This document shows positions 9,548 through 22,953 of a DNA stretch of 64,000 bases, piece by piece. Each line of letters begins with the position of its first letter. Position 1 is the first letter of the stretch. The notes beneath the pieces were generated by a model. It was not told the origin of the DNA and searched no databases. It saw only the letters and a list, made by a program, of their open reading frames with translations. The position numbers and the translations under genes are program-made. This DNA is from Hydractinia symbiolongicarpus (Eukaryota; Cnidaria; Hydrozoa; Anthoathecata; Hydractiniidae), in assembly GCF_029227915.1 (NCBI RefSeq), contig NC_079885.1:4528001-4592000 (forward strand). The letters run 5' to 3'.

Positions 9548-11583
9548 AATGAAATGTAGTTTTTCAAAATGTGTGTATTCTTTCAGTGCGTGCTAACGGC
9601 CAGGATTGGTCCCATAGTAAAAAAAGATTTAAATATCTAAATTCTTAAATAAAGTGCTACCACAGAGACCAGTGTAATCGCTGAATTCCATCAGTCATGT
9701 CAAATTAAGAAGAATGTTATTCCTTGGAGTCCAATGGGCTCATTTATCACATTTGTAAGGCCACAGTCCAAAGTCAGTTCAATTAAGTCCCACAGTCAAA
9801 TGTTTCACTGTTAAAAGCGATGCAACCTAGTAACATCCGAATAATGTCGCTAAATACATGTTGGTACGAATATGTGACACAACCGTTGTAACTCAAACGG
9901 ATTAATATCGCTAGAAAGTCAATAAAATGTAGTTTTTGAAACTGTTCCTATTTAATCATTGCGTGCTAACGGCCAGGATTTGTCACACATTAAAAAAAGA
10001 CTTATTTATCTAAATTTTTAAATAAAGCGCTACCACAGAGCCTAGTGTAATCGCTGAATTCCAGCAATCATGTCATATTAAGAAAAATGTTATTCCTTAG
10101 AGTCCAATGGTCTCATTTATCACATTTACAAGGTCACAGTCCAGAATCAGTTCAATTAAGTCCCACAGTCAATCGTTTCACTGTTAAAAGCGATACAACT
10201 TAGTAATATCGGAACAAAATCACTAAATACATGTTGGTACGAATATGTGACGAAACCGTTGTAACTCAAACGGATTGACACCGTTAGAAAGTCAATGAAA
10301 TGTAGTTTTTGAAACTGTCTCTATTTCTTCAGCGCGAACTACCGACTAGGATTGGTCCGACACTAAAAACTGACTAACTTATCTTAATTTTTAAGTAAAG
10401 CTATACCACAGCGCTCAGTGTAATCGCTGAGTTCCAGCAATCATGACAAATTAAGAAGAATGTTATTTCTTGTAGTCCAATTGGCTCATATATCACATTT
10501 ATAATGTCAAAGTCCAAAATCAGTTCAATTAAGTCCCACAGTCAAACGTGTCACTTTTAAAAGCGATGCAACCTAGTAATATCCGAATAATATCGTTAAA
10601 TACATGTTGGTACGAATATGTGGCCCAACCGTTGTAACTCAAACTGATTGATACCGCCAAGGAGTCAATAAATATCAGCTATTGAGAATGTCTCTATTCC
10701 TTTAGCGCGTGCTAACGGCCACGATTGGTCCCACAGTAAATAAAGACTGATTTATCTAAACTTCTAAATAAAGCGCTACCACAGAGTCTAGTGTAATCGC
10801 TGAATTCCAGCAATCATGTCAAATGAAGAAAAATGTTATTCCTTAGAGTCCAATTGGCTCATTTATTGCATTTACAAGGTCACAGTCCAGAATTAGTTCA
10901 ATTAAGTCCCACAGTCAATCGTTTCACTGTTAAAAGCGATACAACTTAGTAATATCGGAAAGAAATCACTAAGTACATGTTGGTACGAATATTTGACGCA
11001 ACCGTTGTAACTCAAACGGATTGACACCGTTAGAAAGTCAATGAAATGTAGTTTTTGAAACTGTCTCTATTACTTCAGCACGAACTACCGACTAGGATTG
11101 GTCCCACAGTAAAAAATGACTTATTTATCTTATTTTTTAATTAAAGCTCTACCACAGCGCTCAGTGTAATCGCTGAGTTCCAGCACTCCCGACAAATTAA
11201 GAAGAATGTTATTTCTTGTAGTCAAACTGACTCATTTATCACATTTATTAGGTCAAAGTCCAAAATCAGTTCAATTAAGTCCTACAGTCAAACGTTTCAC
11301 TGTTGAAAGCGATGCAACCTAGTAATATCCGAATAATATCGCTAAATACATGTTGGTACGAATATGTGGCCCAACCGTTGTGACTCAAACTTTATTGATA
11401 CTGCCAAGAAGTCAATGAAAATTAGTTTTTGAGAATGTCTCTATTCCTTCAGCGCGTGCTAACGGCCAGAATTAGTCCCACACTAAAGAAAGACTGATTT
11501 ACCTAAACTTTTAAATAAAGTGCTACCACCGAACCTAGTGTAATCGCTGAATTCCAGCAATCATGTCAAATTAAGAAGAATGT
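9548..11583 (+). repeat. 2.03-kb block, second copy
   Basis: It repeats 6190-8225 at offset 3358 with few visible differences, for example GACTCAAACTTTATTG near 11384 against GACTCAAAATTTATTG near 8025. Homology ends near 11583, where this copy reads CCTTGGAGTCCAATTGG and the first reads CCTTGTAGTCCAATTTG. Confidence 0.85.
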
Positions 11584-12387
11584 TATTCCTTGGAGTCCAA
11601 TTGGCTCATTCATCACATTTATAAGGCCACAGTTCAAAATCAGTTCAATTAAGTCCCACTGTCAAACGTTTCACTGTTAAAAGCGATGCAACCTAGTAAA
11701 ATCCGAATAATATCGCTAAATACATGTTGGTACGAATATGTGACACAACCGTTGTAACTCAAACGGATTGACACCGCTAGAAAGTCAACGAAATGTAGTT
11801 TGTGAAAATGTCTCTATTTCCTCTGCGCGCGAAGACGGCTAGGATTGGTCCCACAGTAGAAAATGACTTGTTTAACTAAATTTTTGAATAAAGCGCTACC
11901 ACAGCGCTCAGTGTAATCGCTGAGTTCCAGCAATTCCGACAAATTATGAAGAATGTTATTTCTTGTAGTCCAATTGGCTCATATATCACTTTTATTATGT
12001 CAAAGTCCAAAATCAGTTCAATTAAGTCCCACAGTCAAACGTGTCACTTTTAAAAGCGATGCAACCTAGTAATATCCGAATAATATCGTTAAATACATGT
12101 TGGTACGAATATGTGGCCCAACCGTTGTAACTCAAACTGATTGATACCGCCAAGAAGTCAATAAAAATCAGCTATTGAGAATGTCTCTATTCCTTCAGCG
12201 CGTGCTAACGGCCAGGATTGGTCCCACAGTAAATAAAGACTGATTTATCTAAACTTTTAAATAAAGCGCTACTACAGAAAGTAGTGTAATCGCTGAATTC
12301 CAGCATTCATGTCAAACTAAGAAGAATGTTATTCCTTGGAGTCCAATTGGCTCATTTATCACATTTATAAGGTCAAAGTCCAAAATC
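11584..12387 (+). repeat. Monomers leading into the 958-bp HOR
   Basis: Landmarks are at 11723 and 12096. The monomer at about 11820 has CCTCTGCGCGCGAAGACGG, found again only near 63030. The stretch ends at the first 161-bp deletion junction (12387/12388). A perfect small hairpin lies at 12271-12285. Confidence 0.82.
12271..12285. other. Perfect 5-bp hairpin, ACTAC/GTAGT form
   Basis: ACTAC, loop AGAAA, GTAGT. The same form is at 51449-51463, 52401-52415, 53146-53160, 53731-53745 and 63481-63495. Compared with the ACCAC/GTGGT form the middle pair has changed from C-G to T-A. A structural role is inference. Confidence 0.6.
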
Positions 12388-13345
12388 TGAAACTGTTCCT
12401 ACTTATTCAGCGCGTGCTAACTGCCAGGATTCGGCCCACAGTAAAGAAAAACTTACATATCTAAATTTTTGAAAAATGCGCTACCACAGAGCCTAGTGTA
12501 ATCGCTGAATTCCAGCAATCTTGTCAAATTAAGAAGAATGTTATTCCTTGGAGTCAAACTAGCTCATTTATCACATTTATAAGGTCAAAGTACACAATCA
12601 GTTCAATTAAGTCCCACAGTCAAACGTGTCACTATTAAAAGCGATGCAACCTAGTAATATCCGAATAATATCGCTAAATACATGTTGGTACGAATATGTG
12701 GCCCAACCGTTGTAACTCAAACTGATTGATATTGCCAAGAAGTCAATAAAAATCAGCTATTAAGAATGTCTCTATTGCTTCAGTGCATGCTAACGGCCAG
12801 AATTAGTCCCACACTAAAGAAAGATTGATTTATCTAAAATTTTAAATAAAACGCTACCACCGAACCTAGTGTAATCGCTGAATTCCAGCAATCATGTCAA
12901 ATTAAGAAAAATGTTATTCCTTGGAGCCCAGTTGGCTCATTCATCACATTTATAAGGCCACAGTTCAAAATCTGTTCAATTAAGTCCCACAGTCAAACGT
13001 TTCACTGTTAAACGCCATGCAACCTAGTAATACCCGAATAATGTTGCTAAATACATGTTGGTACGAATATGTGACGCCACCGTTGTAACTCAAACTGATT
13101 GATACCGCCAAGAAGTCAATAAATATCAGCCATTGAGAATGTTTCTATTCCTTTAGCGCGTGCTAACGGCCAGGATTGGTCCCACAGTAAATAAAGACTG
13201 ATTTATCTAAACTTTTAAATAAAGCGCTACCACAGAACGTGGTGTAATCGCTGAATTCCAGCAATCATGTCAAATTAAGAAGAATGTTTTTCCTTGGAGT
13301 CCAATTGGATCATGTATCACATTTATAAGGTCAAAGTCCCAAATC
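12388..13345 (+). repeat. 958-bp HOR, copy 1
   Basis: The unit is defined from one truncation junction (AAATC joined to TGAAACTG) to the next. It contains landmarks 12681 and 13054 and ends in the truncated monomer, so its length is 373+373+212. It carries TAACTGCCAGGATTCGGCCC, CAGTGCATGCTAACGGCC and ACCACAGAACGTGGTG subtypes in order. Confidence 0.9.
13229..13243. other. Perfect 5-bp hairpin, ACCAC/GTGGT form
   Basis: ACCAC, loop AGAAC, GTGGT. The second copy is at 14187-14201. In the common monomer the right arm is CTAGT, which leaves two of five pairs mismatched. Relatives in HOR copies 3-5 have GTAGT, with one mismatch. Confidence 0.6.
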
Positions 13346-14303
13346 TGAAGCTGTTCCTACTTATTCAGCCCGTGCTAACTGCCAGGATTCGGCCCACAGT
13401 AAAGAAAAACTTACATATCTAAATTTTTGAAAAATGCGCTACCACAGAGCCTAGTGTAATCGCTGAATTCCAGCAATCTTGTCAAATTAAGAAGAATGTT
13501 ATTCCTTGGAGTCAAACTAGCTCATTTATCACATTTATAAGGTCAAAGTACACAATCAGTTCAATTAAGTCCCACAGTCAAACGTGTCACTATTAAAAGC
13601 GATGCAACCTAGTAATATCCGAATAATATCGCTAAATACATGTTGGTACGAATATGTGGCCCAACCGTTGTAACTCAAACTGATTGATATTGCCAAGAAG
13701 TCAATAAAAATCAGCTATTAAGAATGTCTCTATTGCTTCAGTGCATGCTAACGGCCAGAATTAGTCCCACACTAAAGAAAGATTGATTTATCTAAAATTT
13801 TAAATAAAACGCTACCACCGAACCTAGTGTAATCGCTGAATTCCAGCAATCATGTCAAATTAAGAAAAATGTTATTCCTTGGAGCCCAGTTGGCTCATTC
13901 ATCACATTTATAAGGCCACAGTTCAAAATCTGTTCAATTAAGTCCCACAGTCAAACGTTTCACTGTTAAACGCCATGCAACCTAGTAATACCCGAATAAT
14001 GTTGCTAAATACATGTTGGTACGAATATGTGACGCCACCGTTGTAACTCAAACTGATTGATACCGCCAAGAAGTCAATAAATATCAGCCATTGAGAATGT
14101 TTCTATTCCTTTAGCGCGTGCTAACGGCCAGGATTGGTCCCACAGTAAATAAAGACTGATTTATCTAAACTTTTAAATAAAGCGCTACCACAGAACGTGG
14201 TGTAATCGCTGAATTCCAGCAATCATGTCAAATTAAGAAGAATGTTTTTCCTTGGAGTCCAATTGGATCATGTATCACATTTATAAGGTCAAAGTCCCAA
14301 ATC
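13346..14303 (+). repeat. 958-bp HOR, copy 2
   Basis: Landmarks are at 13639 and 14012. By eye it is nearly identical to copy 1, including TTTTTGAAAAATGCGC and the hairpin with GTGGT. It begins TGAAGCTGTT where copy 1 has TGAAACTGTT. Confidence 0.9.
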
Positions 14304-15260
14304 TGAAGCTGTTCCTACTTATTCAGCCCGTGCTAACTGCCAGGATTCGGCCCACAGTAAAGAAAAACTTACATATCTAACTTTTTAAATAATGCGCTAC
14401 CACAGAGCCTAGTGTAATCGCTGAATTCCAGCAATCTTGTCAAATTAAGAAGGATGTTATTCCTTGGAGTCAAACTAGCTCATTTATCACATTTATAAGG
14501 TCAAAGTACAAAATCAGTTCAATTAAATCCCACAGTCAAACGTGTCACTTTAAAAGCGATGCAACCTAGTAATATCCGAATAATATCGCTAAATACATGT
14601 TGGTACGAATATGTGGCCCAACCGTTGTAACTCAAACTGATTGATATTGCCAAGAAGTCAATAAAAATCAGCTATTGAGAATGTCTCTATTACTTCAGTG
14701 CATGCTAACGGCCAGAATTAGTCCCACACTAAAGAAAGACTGATTTATCTAAACTTTTAAATAAAACGCTACCACCGAACCTAGTGTAATCGCTGAATTC
14801 CAGCAATCATGTCAAATTAAGAAAAATGTTATTCCTTGGAGCCCAGTTGGCTCATTCATCACATTTATAAGGCCACAGTTCAAAATCTGTTCAATTAAGT
14901 CCCACAGTCAAACGTTTCACTGTTAAAAGCCATGCAACCTAGTAATACCCGAATAATGTTGCTAAATACATGTTGGTACGAATATGTGACGCAACCGTTG
15001 TAACTCAAACTGATTGATACCGCCAAGAAGTCAATAAATATCAGCTATTGAGAATGTCTCTATTCCTTTAGCGCGTGCTAACGGCCAGGATTGGTCCCAC
15101 AGTAAATAAAGACTGATTTATCTAAACTTTTAAATAAAGCGCTACCACAGAACGTAGTGTAATCGCTGAATTCCAGCAATCATGTCAAATTAAGAAGAAT
15201 GTTTTTCCTTGGAGTCCAATTGGCTCATGTATCACATTTATAAGGTCAAAGTCCCAAATC
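14304..15260 (+). repeat. 958-bp HOR, copy 3 (957 bp)
   Basis: Landmarks are at 14596 and 14969. It differs from copies 1-2 by GAAGGATGTTATTCC, TTAAATCCCACAG, a one-base loss in GTCACTTTAAAAGCG, and GTAGTG in place of GTGGTG at the hairpin. Confidence 0.9.
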
Positions 15261-16218
15261 TGAAGCTGTTCCTACTTATTCAGCCCGTGCTAACTGCCAG
15301 GATTCGGCCCACAGTAAAGAAAAACTTACATATCTAAATTTTTAAATAATGCGCTACCACAGAGCCTAGTGTAATCGCTGAATTCCAGCAATCTTGTCAA
15401 ATTAAGAAGGATGTTATTCCTTGGAGTCAAACTAGCTCATTTATCACATTTATAAGGTCAAAGTACAAAATCAGTTCAATTAAATCCCACAGTCAAACGT
15501 GTCACTTTTAAAAGCGATGCAACCTAGTAATATCTGAGTAATATCGCTAAATATATGTTGGTACGAATATGTGGCCCAACCGTTGTTACTCAAACTGATT
15601 GATACCGCCAAGAAGTCAATAAAAATCAGCTATTGAAAATGTCTCTATTCCTTCAGCGCGTGCTAACGGCCAGGATTGGTCCCACAGTAAATAAAGACTG
15701 ATTTATCTAAACTTTTAAATAAAGCGAAAGCACAGAACCTAGTGTAATCGCTGAATTCCAGCAATCATGTCAAATTAAGAAGAATGTTATTCCTTGGAGC
15801 CCAATTGGCTCATTCATCACATTTATAAGGCCACAGTTCAAAATCTGTTCAATTAAGTCCCACAGTCAAACGTTTCACTGTTAAACGCCATGCAACCTAG
15901 TAATACCCGAATAATGTTGCTAAATACATGTTGGTACGAATATGTGACGCCACCGTTGTAACTCAAACTGATTGATACCGCCAAGAAGTCAATAAATATC
16001 AGCTATTGAGAATGTCTCTATTCCTTTAGCGCGTGCTAACGGCCAGGATTAGTCCCACAGTAAATAAAGACTGATTTATCTAAACTTTTAAATAAAGCGC
16101 TACCACAGAACGTAGTGTAATCGCTGAATTCCAGCAATCATGTCAAATTAAGAAGAATGTTTTTCCTTGGGGTCCAATTGGATCATGTATCACATTTATA
16201 AGGTCAAAGTCCCAAATC
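15261..16218 (+). repeat. 958-bp HOR, copy 4
   Basis: Landmarks are at 15554 (as TATGTTGG) and 15927. New shared variants with copy 5 are TATCTGAGTAATATCGC, CGTTGTTACTC and AAAGCGAAAGCACAG. Confidence 0.9.
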
Positions 16219-16940
16219 TGAAGCTGTTCCTACTTATTCAGCCCGTGCTAACTGCCAGGATTCGGCCCACAGTAAAGAAAAACTTACATATCTAAATTTT
16301 TAAATAATGCGCTACCACAGAGCCTAGTGTAATCGCTGAATTCCAGCAATCTTGTCAAATTAAGAAGGATGTTATTCCTTGGAGTCAAACTAGCTCATTT
16401 ATCACATTTATAAGGTCAAAGTACAAAATCAGTTCAATTAAATCCCACAGTCAAACGTGTCACTTTTAAAAGCGATGCAACCTAGTAATATCTGAGTAAT
16501 ATCGCTAAATATATGTTGGTACGAATATGTGGCCCAACCGTTGTTACTCAAACTGATTGATACCGCCAAGAAGTCAATAAAAATCAGCTATTGAAAATGT
16601 CTCTATTCCTTCAGCGCGTGCTAACGGCCAGGATTGGTCCCACAGTAAATAAAGACTGATTTATCTGAACTTTTAAATAAAGCGAAAGCACAGAACCTAG
16701 TGTAATCGCTGAATTCCAGCAATCATGTCAAATTAAGAAAAATGTTATTCCTTGGAGCCCAATTGGCTCATTCATCACCTTTATAAGGCCACAGTTCAAA
16801 ATCAGTTCAATTAAGTCCCACAGTCAAACGTTTCACTGTTAAAAGCCATGCAACCTAGTAATAGCCGAATAATGTCGCTAAATACATGTTGGTACGAACA
16901 TGTGACGCAACCGTTGTAACTCAAACTGATTGATACCGCC
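16219..16940 (+). repeat. 958-bp HOR, copy 5, incomplete
   Basis: Landmarks are at 16512 and 16885. It follows copy 4 until about 16940 and then passes into other subtypes without a third, truncated unit. Confidence 0.85.
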
Positions 16941-18429
16941 AAGAAGTCAATGAAATGTAGTTTTTGAGAATGTCTCTAATCTTTCAGACCGTGCCAACGG
17001 CCAGGATTTGTCCCACAGTAAAAAAAGATTTAAATATCTTAATTTTTAAATTAAGCGCTACAACAGAGCCCAGTGTAATCGCTGAATTCCATCAATCATG
17101 TCAAATTAAGAAGAATGTTTTTTCTTGTAGTCAAACTGGCTCATTTATCACATATATAAAGTCAAAGACCAAAATCAGTTCAAAAAGGTCCCACAGTCAA
17201 ACGTTTCACTGTTAAAAGGGATGCAACCTATTAATATCCGAATAATATCGCTAGATACATGTGGGTACGAATATGTGACGCAACCGTTGTAACTCAAACG
17301 GATTGAAACCGTTAGAAAGTCAATGAAATGTAGTTTGTGAAAATGTCTCTATTTCTTCTGCGCGCGCTGACGGCTAGGATTGGTCCCACAGTAGAAAATG
17401 ACCTGTTTAACTAAATTTTTAAATAAAGCGCTGCCGCAGCGCCCAGTGTAACTGCTGAGTTCAAGCAATCATGTCAGAATAAGAATAATGTTATTTCTTG
17501 GTGTTCAATTTTCCCATTTAGCACATTCATAAGGTCAAAGTCCAAAATCACTTCAATTAAGTCCCACAGTCAATCGTTTTACTGTTAAAAGCGATACAAC
17601 TTAGTAATATCGGAAAAAAAATCACTAAATACATGTTGGTACGAATAAGTGACTCAACCGTTGTTACTCAAGCGGATTTAAATCGCTAGAATGTCAATGA
17701 AATGTAGTTTTTGAAACTGTTCCTACTTATTCAGCGCGTACTAACTGCCAGGATTCGGCCCACAGTAAAGAAAAACTTACATATCTAAATTTTTAAATAA
17801 TGCGCTACCACAGAGCCTAGTGTAATCGCTGAATTCCAGCAATCTTGTCAAATTAAGAAGAATTTTATTCCTTGGAGTCAAACTAGCTTATTTATCACAT
17901 TTATAAGGTCAAAGTACAAAATCAGTTCAACTAAGTCCCACAGTCAAACGTTTCACTGTTAAAAGCGCTGCAACCTATTAATATCCGAATAATATCGCTA
18001 AATACATGTTGGTACGAATATGTGACGCAACCGTTGTAACTCAAACGGATTTATATCGCTAGAATGTCAATGAAATGTAGTTTTAGAAACTGTTCCTATT
18101 TAATCATTGCGTGCTAACGGCCAGGATTGGTCCCACAGTAAAAAATGACTCATCTATCTTAATTTTTAAATAGCGCTTACACAGCGCCCAGTGTAATTGC
18201 TGAGTTCCAGCAATCATGTCAAATTAAGAAGAATGTTATTTCTTGTAGTCAAACTGGCTCATTTATGACATTCATAAGGTCACAGTCCAAAGTAACTTCA
18301 ATTAAGTCCCAGAGTCAATCGTTTCACTGTTAAAAGCGATATAGCTTAGAAATATCGGAAAAGTATCACCAAATACATGTTGGTACGAATATGTGACGCA
18401 ACCGTTGTAACTCAAACTGAATGATATCG
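16941..18429 (+). repeat. Mixed monomers
   Basis: Landmarks lie at 17258, 17632, 18005 and 18376. The last spacing is 371 bp because of a small loss in AAATAGCGCTTAC near 18170. Subtypes include TTCTGCGCGCGCTGACGG near 17355 and TAACTGCCAGGATTCGGCCC near 17735. No HOR or gene is recognised. Confidence 0.82.
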
Positions 18430-19600
18430 TCAAGAAGTTAATGAAAATTAGCTTTTGAGAATGTCTCTATTCCTTCAGCGCGTGCTAACGGCCAGGATTG
18501 GTCCCACAGTAAAAAACACTGATTTATCTAAATTTTTAAATGAAGCGCTACCACAGAACCTAGTGCAATCGCTGAATCCCAGCAATCATGTCAAATTAAG
18601 AAGAATATTATTCCTTGGAGTCGAATTGGCTCATTTATCACATTTATAAGGCCACAGTTCGAAATCAGTTCAATTAAGTCCCAGAGCCACACGTTTCACT
18701 GTTAAAAGCGATGCAATCTAATAATTCCCAAATAATATCGCTAAATACATGTTGGTACGAATACGTGACACAACCGTTGTAACTCAAACGGATTTATACT
18801 GCTAGAAAGTCAATGAAATGTAGTTTTTGTAACTGTTCCTGCTTATACAGCGGGTGCTAACGGCCAGGATTGGTCCCCAAGTAAAAAAAGACTTATTTAT
18901 CTATATTTTTAAATAAAGTGCTACCACAGAGCCTAGTGTAATGCTGAATTCCAGCAATCATGTCAAATTAAGAAGAATGTTATTTCTTCTAGTCAAACTG
19001 GCTCATTTATCACATTTATAAGGTAAAACTCCAAAATCAGTTCAATTAAATCCCACAGTCAAACGTTTCACTGTTAAGGGAGATGCAACCTATTAATATC
19101 CGAATAATATCGCTAGATACATGTTGGTACGAATATGTGACGCAATAGTTGTAACTCACACGGATTTATATCGCTAGAATATCAATGAAATGTAGTTTTT
19201 GAAACTTTTCCTATTTATTCAGCGCATGCTAACTCCCAGGATTCGTCCCACAGTAAAGAAAGACTTACCTACCTAAGTTTTTAAATAAAGCGCTACCACA
19301 GAGCCTAGTGTAATCGCTGAATTCCAGCAATCATGTCAAATTAAGAAGAATGTTATTTCTTGTAGTCAAACTGGCTCATTTATCACATTTATAAGGTCAA
19401 AGTCCAAAATCAGTTCAATTAGGTCCCACAGTCAAACGTTTCACTGTTAAAAGCGCTGCAACCTATTAATATCCGAATAATATCGCTAGATACATGTTGG
19501 TACGAATATGTGACTCAACCGTTGTAACCCAAACGGATTTATATCGCTAGAAAATTATTGAAATGTAGTTTCTGAAACTGTTCCTATTTATTCAGCGCGT
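18430..19600 (+). repeat. p-q-r triad, copy 1
   Basis: It contains three monomers. p has GTAAAAAACACTGATTT and AATCCCAGCAATC. q has CCCCAAGTAAAAAAAG, GTGTAATGCTG and TTAAGGGAGATGC. r has AACTCCCAGGATTCGTCCC, GACTTACCTACCTAAG and AAAGCGCTGCAACC. The triad recurs at offsets 3353 (21783) and then a further 1490 (23273). Confidence 0.88.
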
Positions 19601-19965
19601 GCTAGCGGCCAGGCTTGGTCCCACAGTAAAAGAAGTCTTACTTATATAAATTTTTAAATAAAGCGCTACCACAGAGTCTAGTGTAATCGCTAAATTCCAG
19701 CAATCATGTCAAATTAAGAAAAATGTTATTCCTTAGAGTCCAATTGGCTCATTTATCACATTTACAAGGTCACAGTCCAGAATCAGTTCAATTAAGTCCC
19801 ACAGTCAATCGTTTCACTGTTAAAAGCGATACAACTTAGTAATATCGGAAAAAATCACTAAATGCATGTTGGTACGAATATTTGACGCAACCGTTGTAAC
19901 TCAAACGGATTGACACCGTTAGAAAGTCAATGAAATGTAGTTTTTGAAACTGTCTCTATTTCTTC
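19601..19965 (+). repeat. Single linking monomer
   Basis: It has landmark 19865 (as AATGCATGTTGG) and the CTAGCGGCCAGGCTTGG variant near 19603. It is not part of the copied blocks on either side. Confidence 0.75.
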
Positions 19966-21782
19966 AGCGCGAACTACCGACTAGGATTAGTCCCACAGTA
20001 AAAAACGTCTTATTTATCTTAATTTTTAAATAAAGCTCTACCACAGCGCTCAGTGTAATCGCTGAGTTCCAGCAATCATGACAAATTAAGAAGAATGTTA
20101 ATTCTTATAGTCAAACTGGCTCATTTATCACGTTTATTAGGTCAAAGTCCAAAATCAGTTCAATTAAGTCCCACAGCCAAACGTTTCACTGTTGAAAGCG
20201 ATGCAACCTAGTAATCCCCGAATAATATCGCAAAATACATGCTGGTACGAATATGTGACACAACCGTTGTAACTCAAACAGATTTATACCGTTAGAAAGT
20301 CAATGAAATGTAGTTTTTGAAACTGTTCCAATTTATTCAGCGCGTGCTAATTGCCAGGATTTGTCCCACAGTAAAAGAAGACTTACATATCTATTTTTTT
20401 AAATCAAGCGCTACCACAGAGCCTAGTGTAATCGCTGAATTCCAGCAATCATGTCAAATTAAGAAGAATGTTATTTCTTGTAGTCAAACTGGCTCATTTA
20501 TCACATTTATAAGGTCACAGTCCAGAATCAGTTCAATTAAGTCCCACAGTCAATCGCTTCACTGTTAAAAGCGATGCAACCTATGAATATCCGAATAATA
20601 TCGCCAGATACATGTTGGTACGAATATGTGACGCAGCCGTTGTAACTCAAACGGATTTATATCGCTAGAAAATCAATGAAATGTAGTTTTTGAAACTGTT
20701 CCTTTTTATACAGCGCGTGCTAACGGCCAGGATTGGTCCCCAGTAAAAAAAGACTTATTAATCTATAATTCTAAATAAAGCGCTACAACAGAGCCTAGTG
20801 TAATCGCTGAATTCCAGCAATCATGTCAAATTAAGAAAAATGTTATTCCTTAAAGTCCAATTGGCTCATTTATCGCATTTACAAGGTCACAGTCCAGAAT
20901 CAGTTCAATTAAGTCCCACAGTCAATCGTTTTACTGTTAAAATCGATACAACTTAGTAATATCGGAAAGAAATCACTAAATACATGTTGGTACGAATATT
21001 TGACGCAACCGTTGTAACTTAAACGGATTGACACCGTTAGAAAGTCAATGAAATGAAGTTTTTGAAACTGTCTCTATTACTTCAGCGCGAACTACCGACT
21101 AGGATTGGTCCCACAGTAAAAAATGACTTATTTATCTTATTTTTTAATTAAAGCTCTACCACAGCGCTCAGTGTAATCGCTGAGTTACAGCAATCCTGAC
21201 AAATTAAGAAGAATGTTATTTCTTGCAGTCAAACTGACTCATTTATCACATTTATTAGGTCAAAGTCCAAAATCAGTTCAATTAAGTCCCACAGTCAAAC
21301 GTTTCACTGTTGAAAGCGATGCAACCTAGTAATATCCGAATAATATCGCTAAATACATGTTGGTACGAATATGTGACGCAACCGTTGTAACTCAAACTGA
21401 TTGATACCGCCAAGAAGTCAATGAAAATTAGTTTTTGAGAATGTCTCTATTCCTTCAGCGCGTGCTAACGGCCAGAATTAGTCCCACACTAAAGAAAGAC
21501 TGATTTACCTAAACTTTTAAATAAAGTGCTACCACCGAACCTAGTGTAATCGCTGAATTCCAGCAATCATGTCAAATTAAGAAGAATATTATTCCTTGGA
21601 GTCCAATTGGCTCATTCATCACATTTATAAGGCCACAGTTCAAAATCAGTTCAATTAAGTCCCACAGTCAAACGTTTCACTGTTAAAAGCCATGCAACCT
21701 AGTAATACCCGAATAATGTCGCTAAATATATGTTGGTACGAATATGTGACGCAACCGTTGTAACTCAAACTGATTGTTACCG
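19966..21782 (+). repeat. 1.8-kb block, copy 1 (partner 26671-28487)
   Basis: It starts with CAGCGCGAACTACCGAC and the rare AAAAAACGTCTTATTT. Landmarks 20238, 20611, 20983, 21356 and 21729 correspond to 26943, 27316, 27688, 28061 and 28434, all at offset 6705. Shared rare variants include ATGAAATGAAGTTTTTG and TAATATCGGAAAGAAATC. Its first monomer also recurs alone at 22954-23272. Confidence 0.87.
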
Positions 21783-22953
21783 CCAAGAAGTTAATGAAAA
21801 TTAGCTTTTGAGAATGTCTCTATTCCTTCAGCGCGTGCTAACGGCCAGGATTGGTCCCACAGTAAAAAACACTGATTTATCTAAATTTTTAAATGAAGCG
21901 CTACCACAGAACCTAGTGCAATCGCTGAATCCCAGCAATCATGTCAAATTAAGAAGAATATTATTCCTTGGAGTCGAATTGGCTCATTTATCACATTTAT
22001 AAGGCCACAGTTCGAAATCAGTTCAATTAAGTCCCAGAGCCACACGTTTCACTGTTAAAAGCGATGCAATCTAATAATTCCCAAATAATATCGCTAAATA
22101 CATGTTGGTACGAATACGTGACACAACCGTTGTAACTCAAACGGATTTATACTGCTAGAAAGTCAATGAAATGTAGTTTTTGAAACTGTTCCTGTTTATA
22201 CAGCGGGTGCTAACGGCCAGGATTGGTCCCCAAGTAAAAAAAGACTTATTTATCTATATTTTTAAATAAAGTGCTACCACAGAGCCTAGTGTAATGCTGA
22301 ATTCCAGCAATCATGTCAAATTAAGAAGAATGTTATTTCTTCTAGTCAAACTGGCTCATTTATCACATTTATAAGGTAAAACTCCAAAATCAGTTCAATT
22401 AAATCCCACAGTCAAACGTTTCACTGTTAAGGGAGATGCAACCTATTAATATCCGAATAATATCGCTAGATACATGTTGGTACGAATATGTGACGCAATA
22501 GTTGTAACTCACACGGATTTATATCGCTAGAATATCAATGAAATGTAGTTTTTGAAACTTTTCCTATTTATTCAGCGCATGCTAACTCCCAGGATTCGTC
22601 CCACAGTAAAGAAAGACTTACCTACCTAAGTTTTAAAATAAAGCGCTACCACAGAGCCTAGTGTAATCGCTGAATTCCAGCAATCATGTCAAATTAAGAA
22701 GAATGTTATTTCTTGTAGTCAAACTGGCTCATTTATCACATTTATAAGGTCAAAGTCCAAAATCAGTTCAATTAGGTCCCACAGTCAAACGTTTCACTGT
22801 TAAAAGCGCTGCAACCTATTAATATCCGAATAATATCGCTAGATACATGTTGGTACGAATATGTGACTCAACCGTTGTAACCCAAACGGATTTATATCGC
22901 TAGAAAATTATTGAAATGTAGTTTCTGAAACTGTTCCTATTTATTCAGCGCGA
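21783..22953 (+). repeat. p-q-r triad, copy 2
   Basis: It matches 18430-19600 at offset 3353, nearly base for base. One difference is AGTTTTAAAATAAAG in r where copy 1 has AGTTTTTAAATAAAG. This new variant is shared with copy 3 and with the r units of the h-q-r triads downstream. Confidence 0.9.

Noticed and set aside
16964-17215. Open frames of 83 codons here and at 20317-20568 and 62639-62890
   Set aside because: All three begin at the same phase of the monomer and read the same repeat with scattered differences. Chance frames of this size are expected in about 180 variant copies. No start context, splice signal or domain supports a gene.
18455-18649. Identical 64-codon frames here and at 21808-22002 and 23298-23492
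   Set aside because: Identity follows from DNA-level duplication of the p monomer in the three triads and is not evidence of protein selection.
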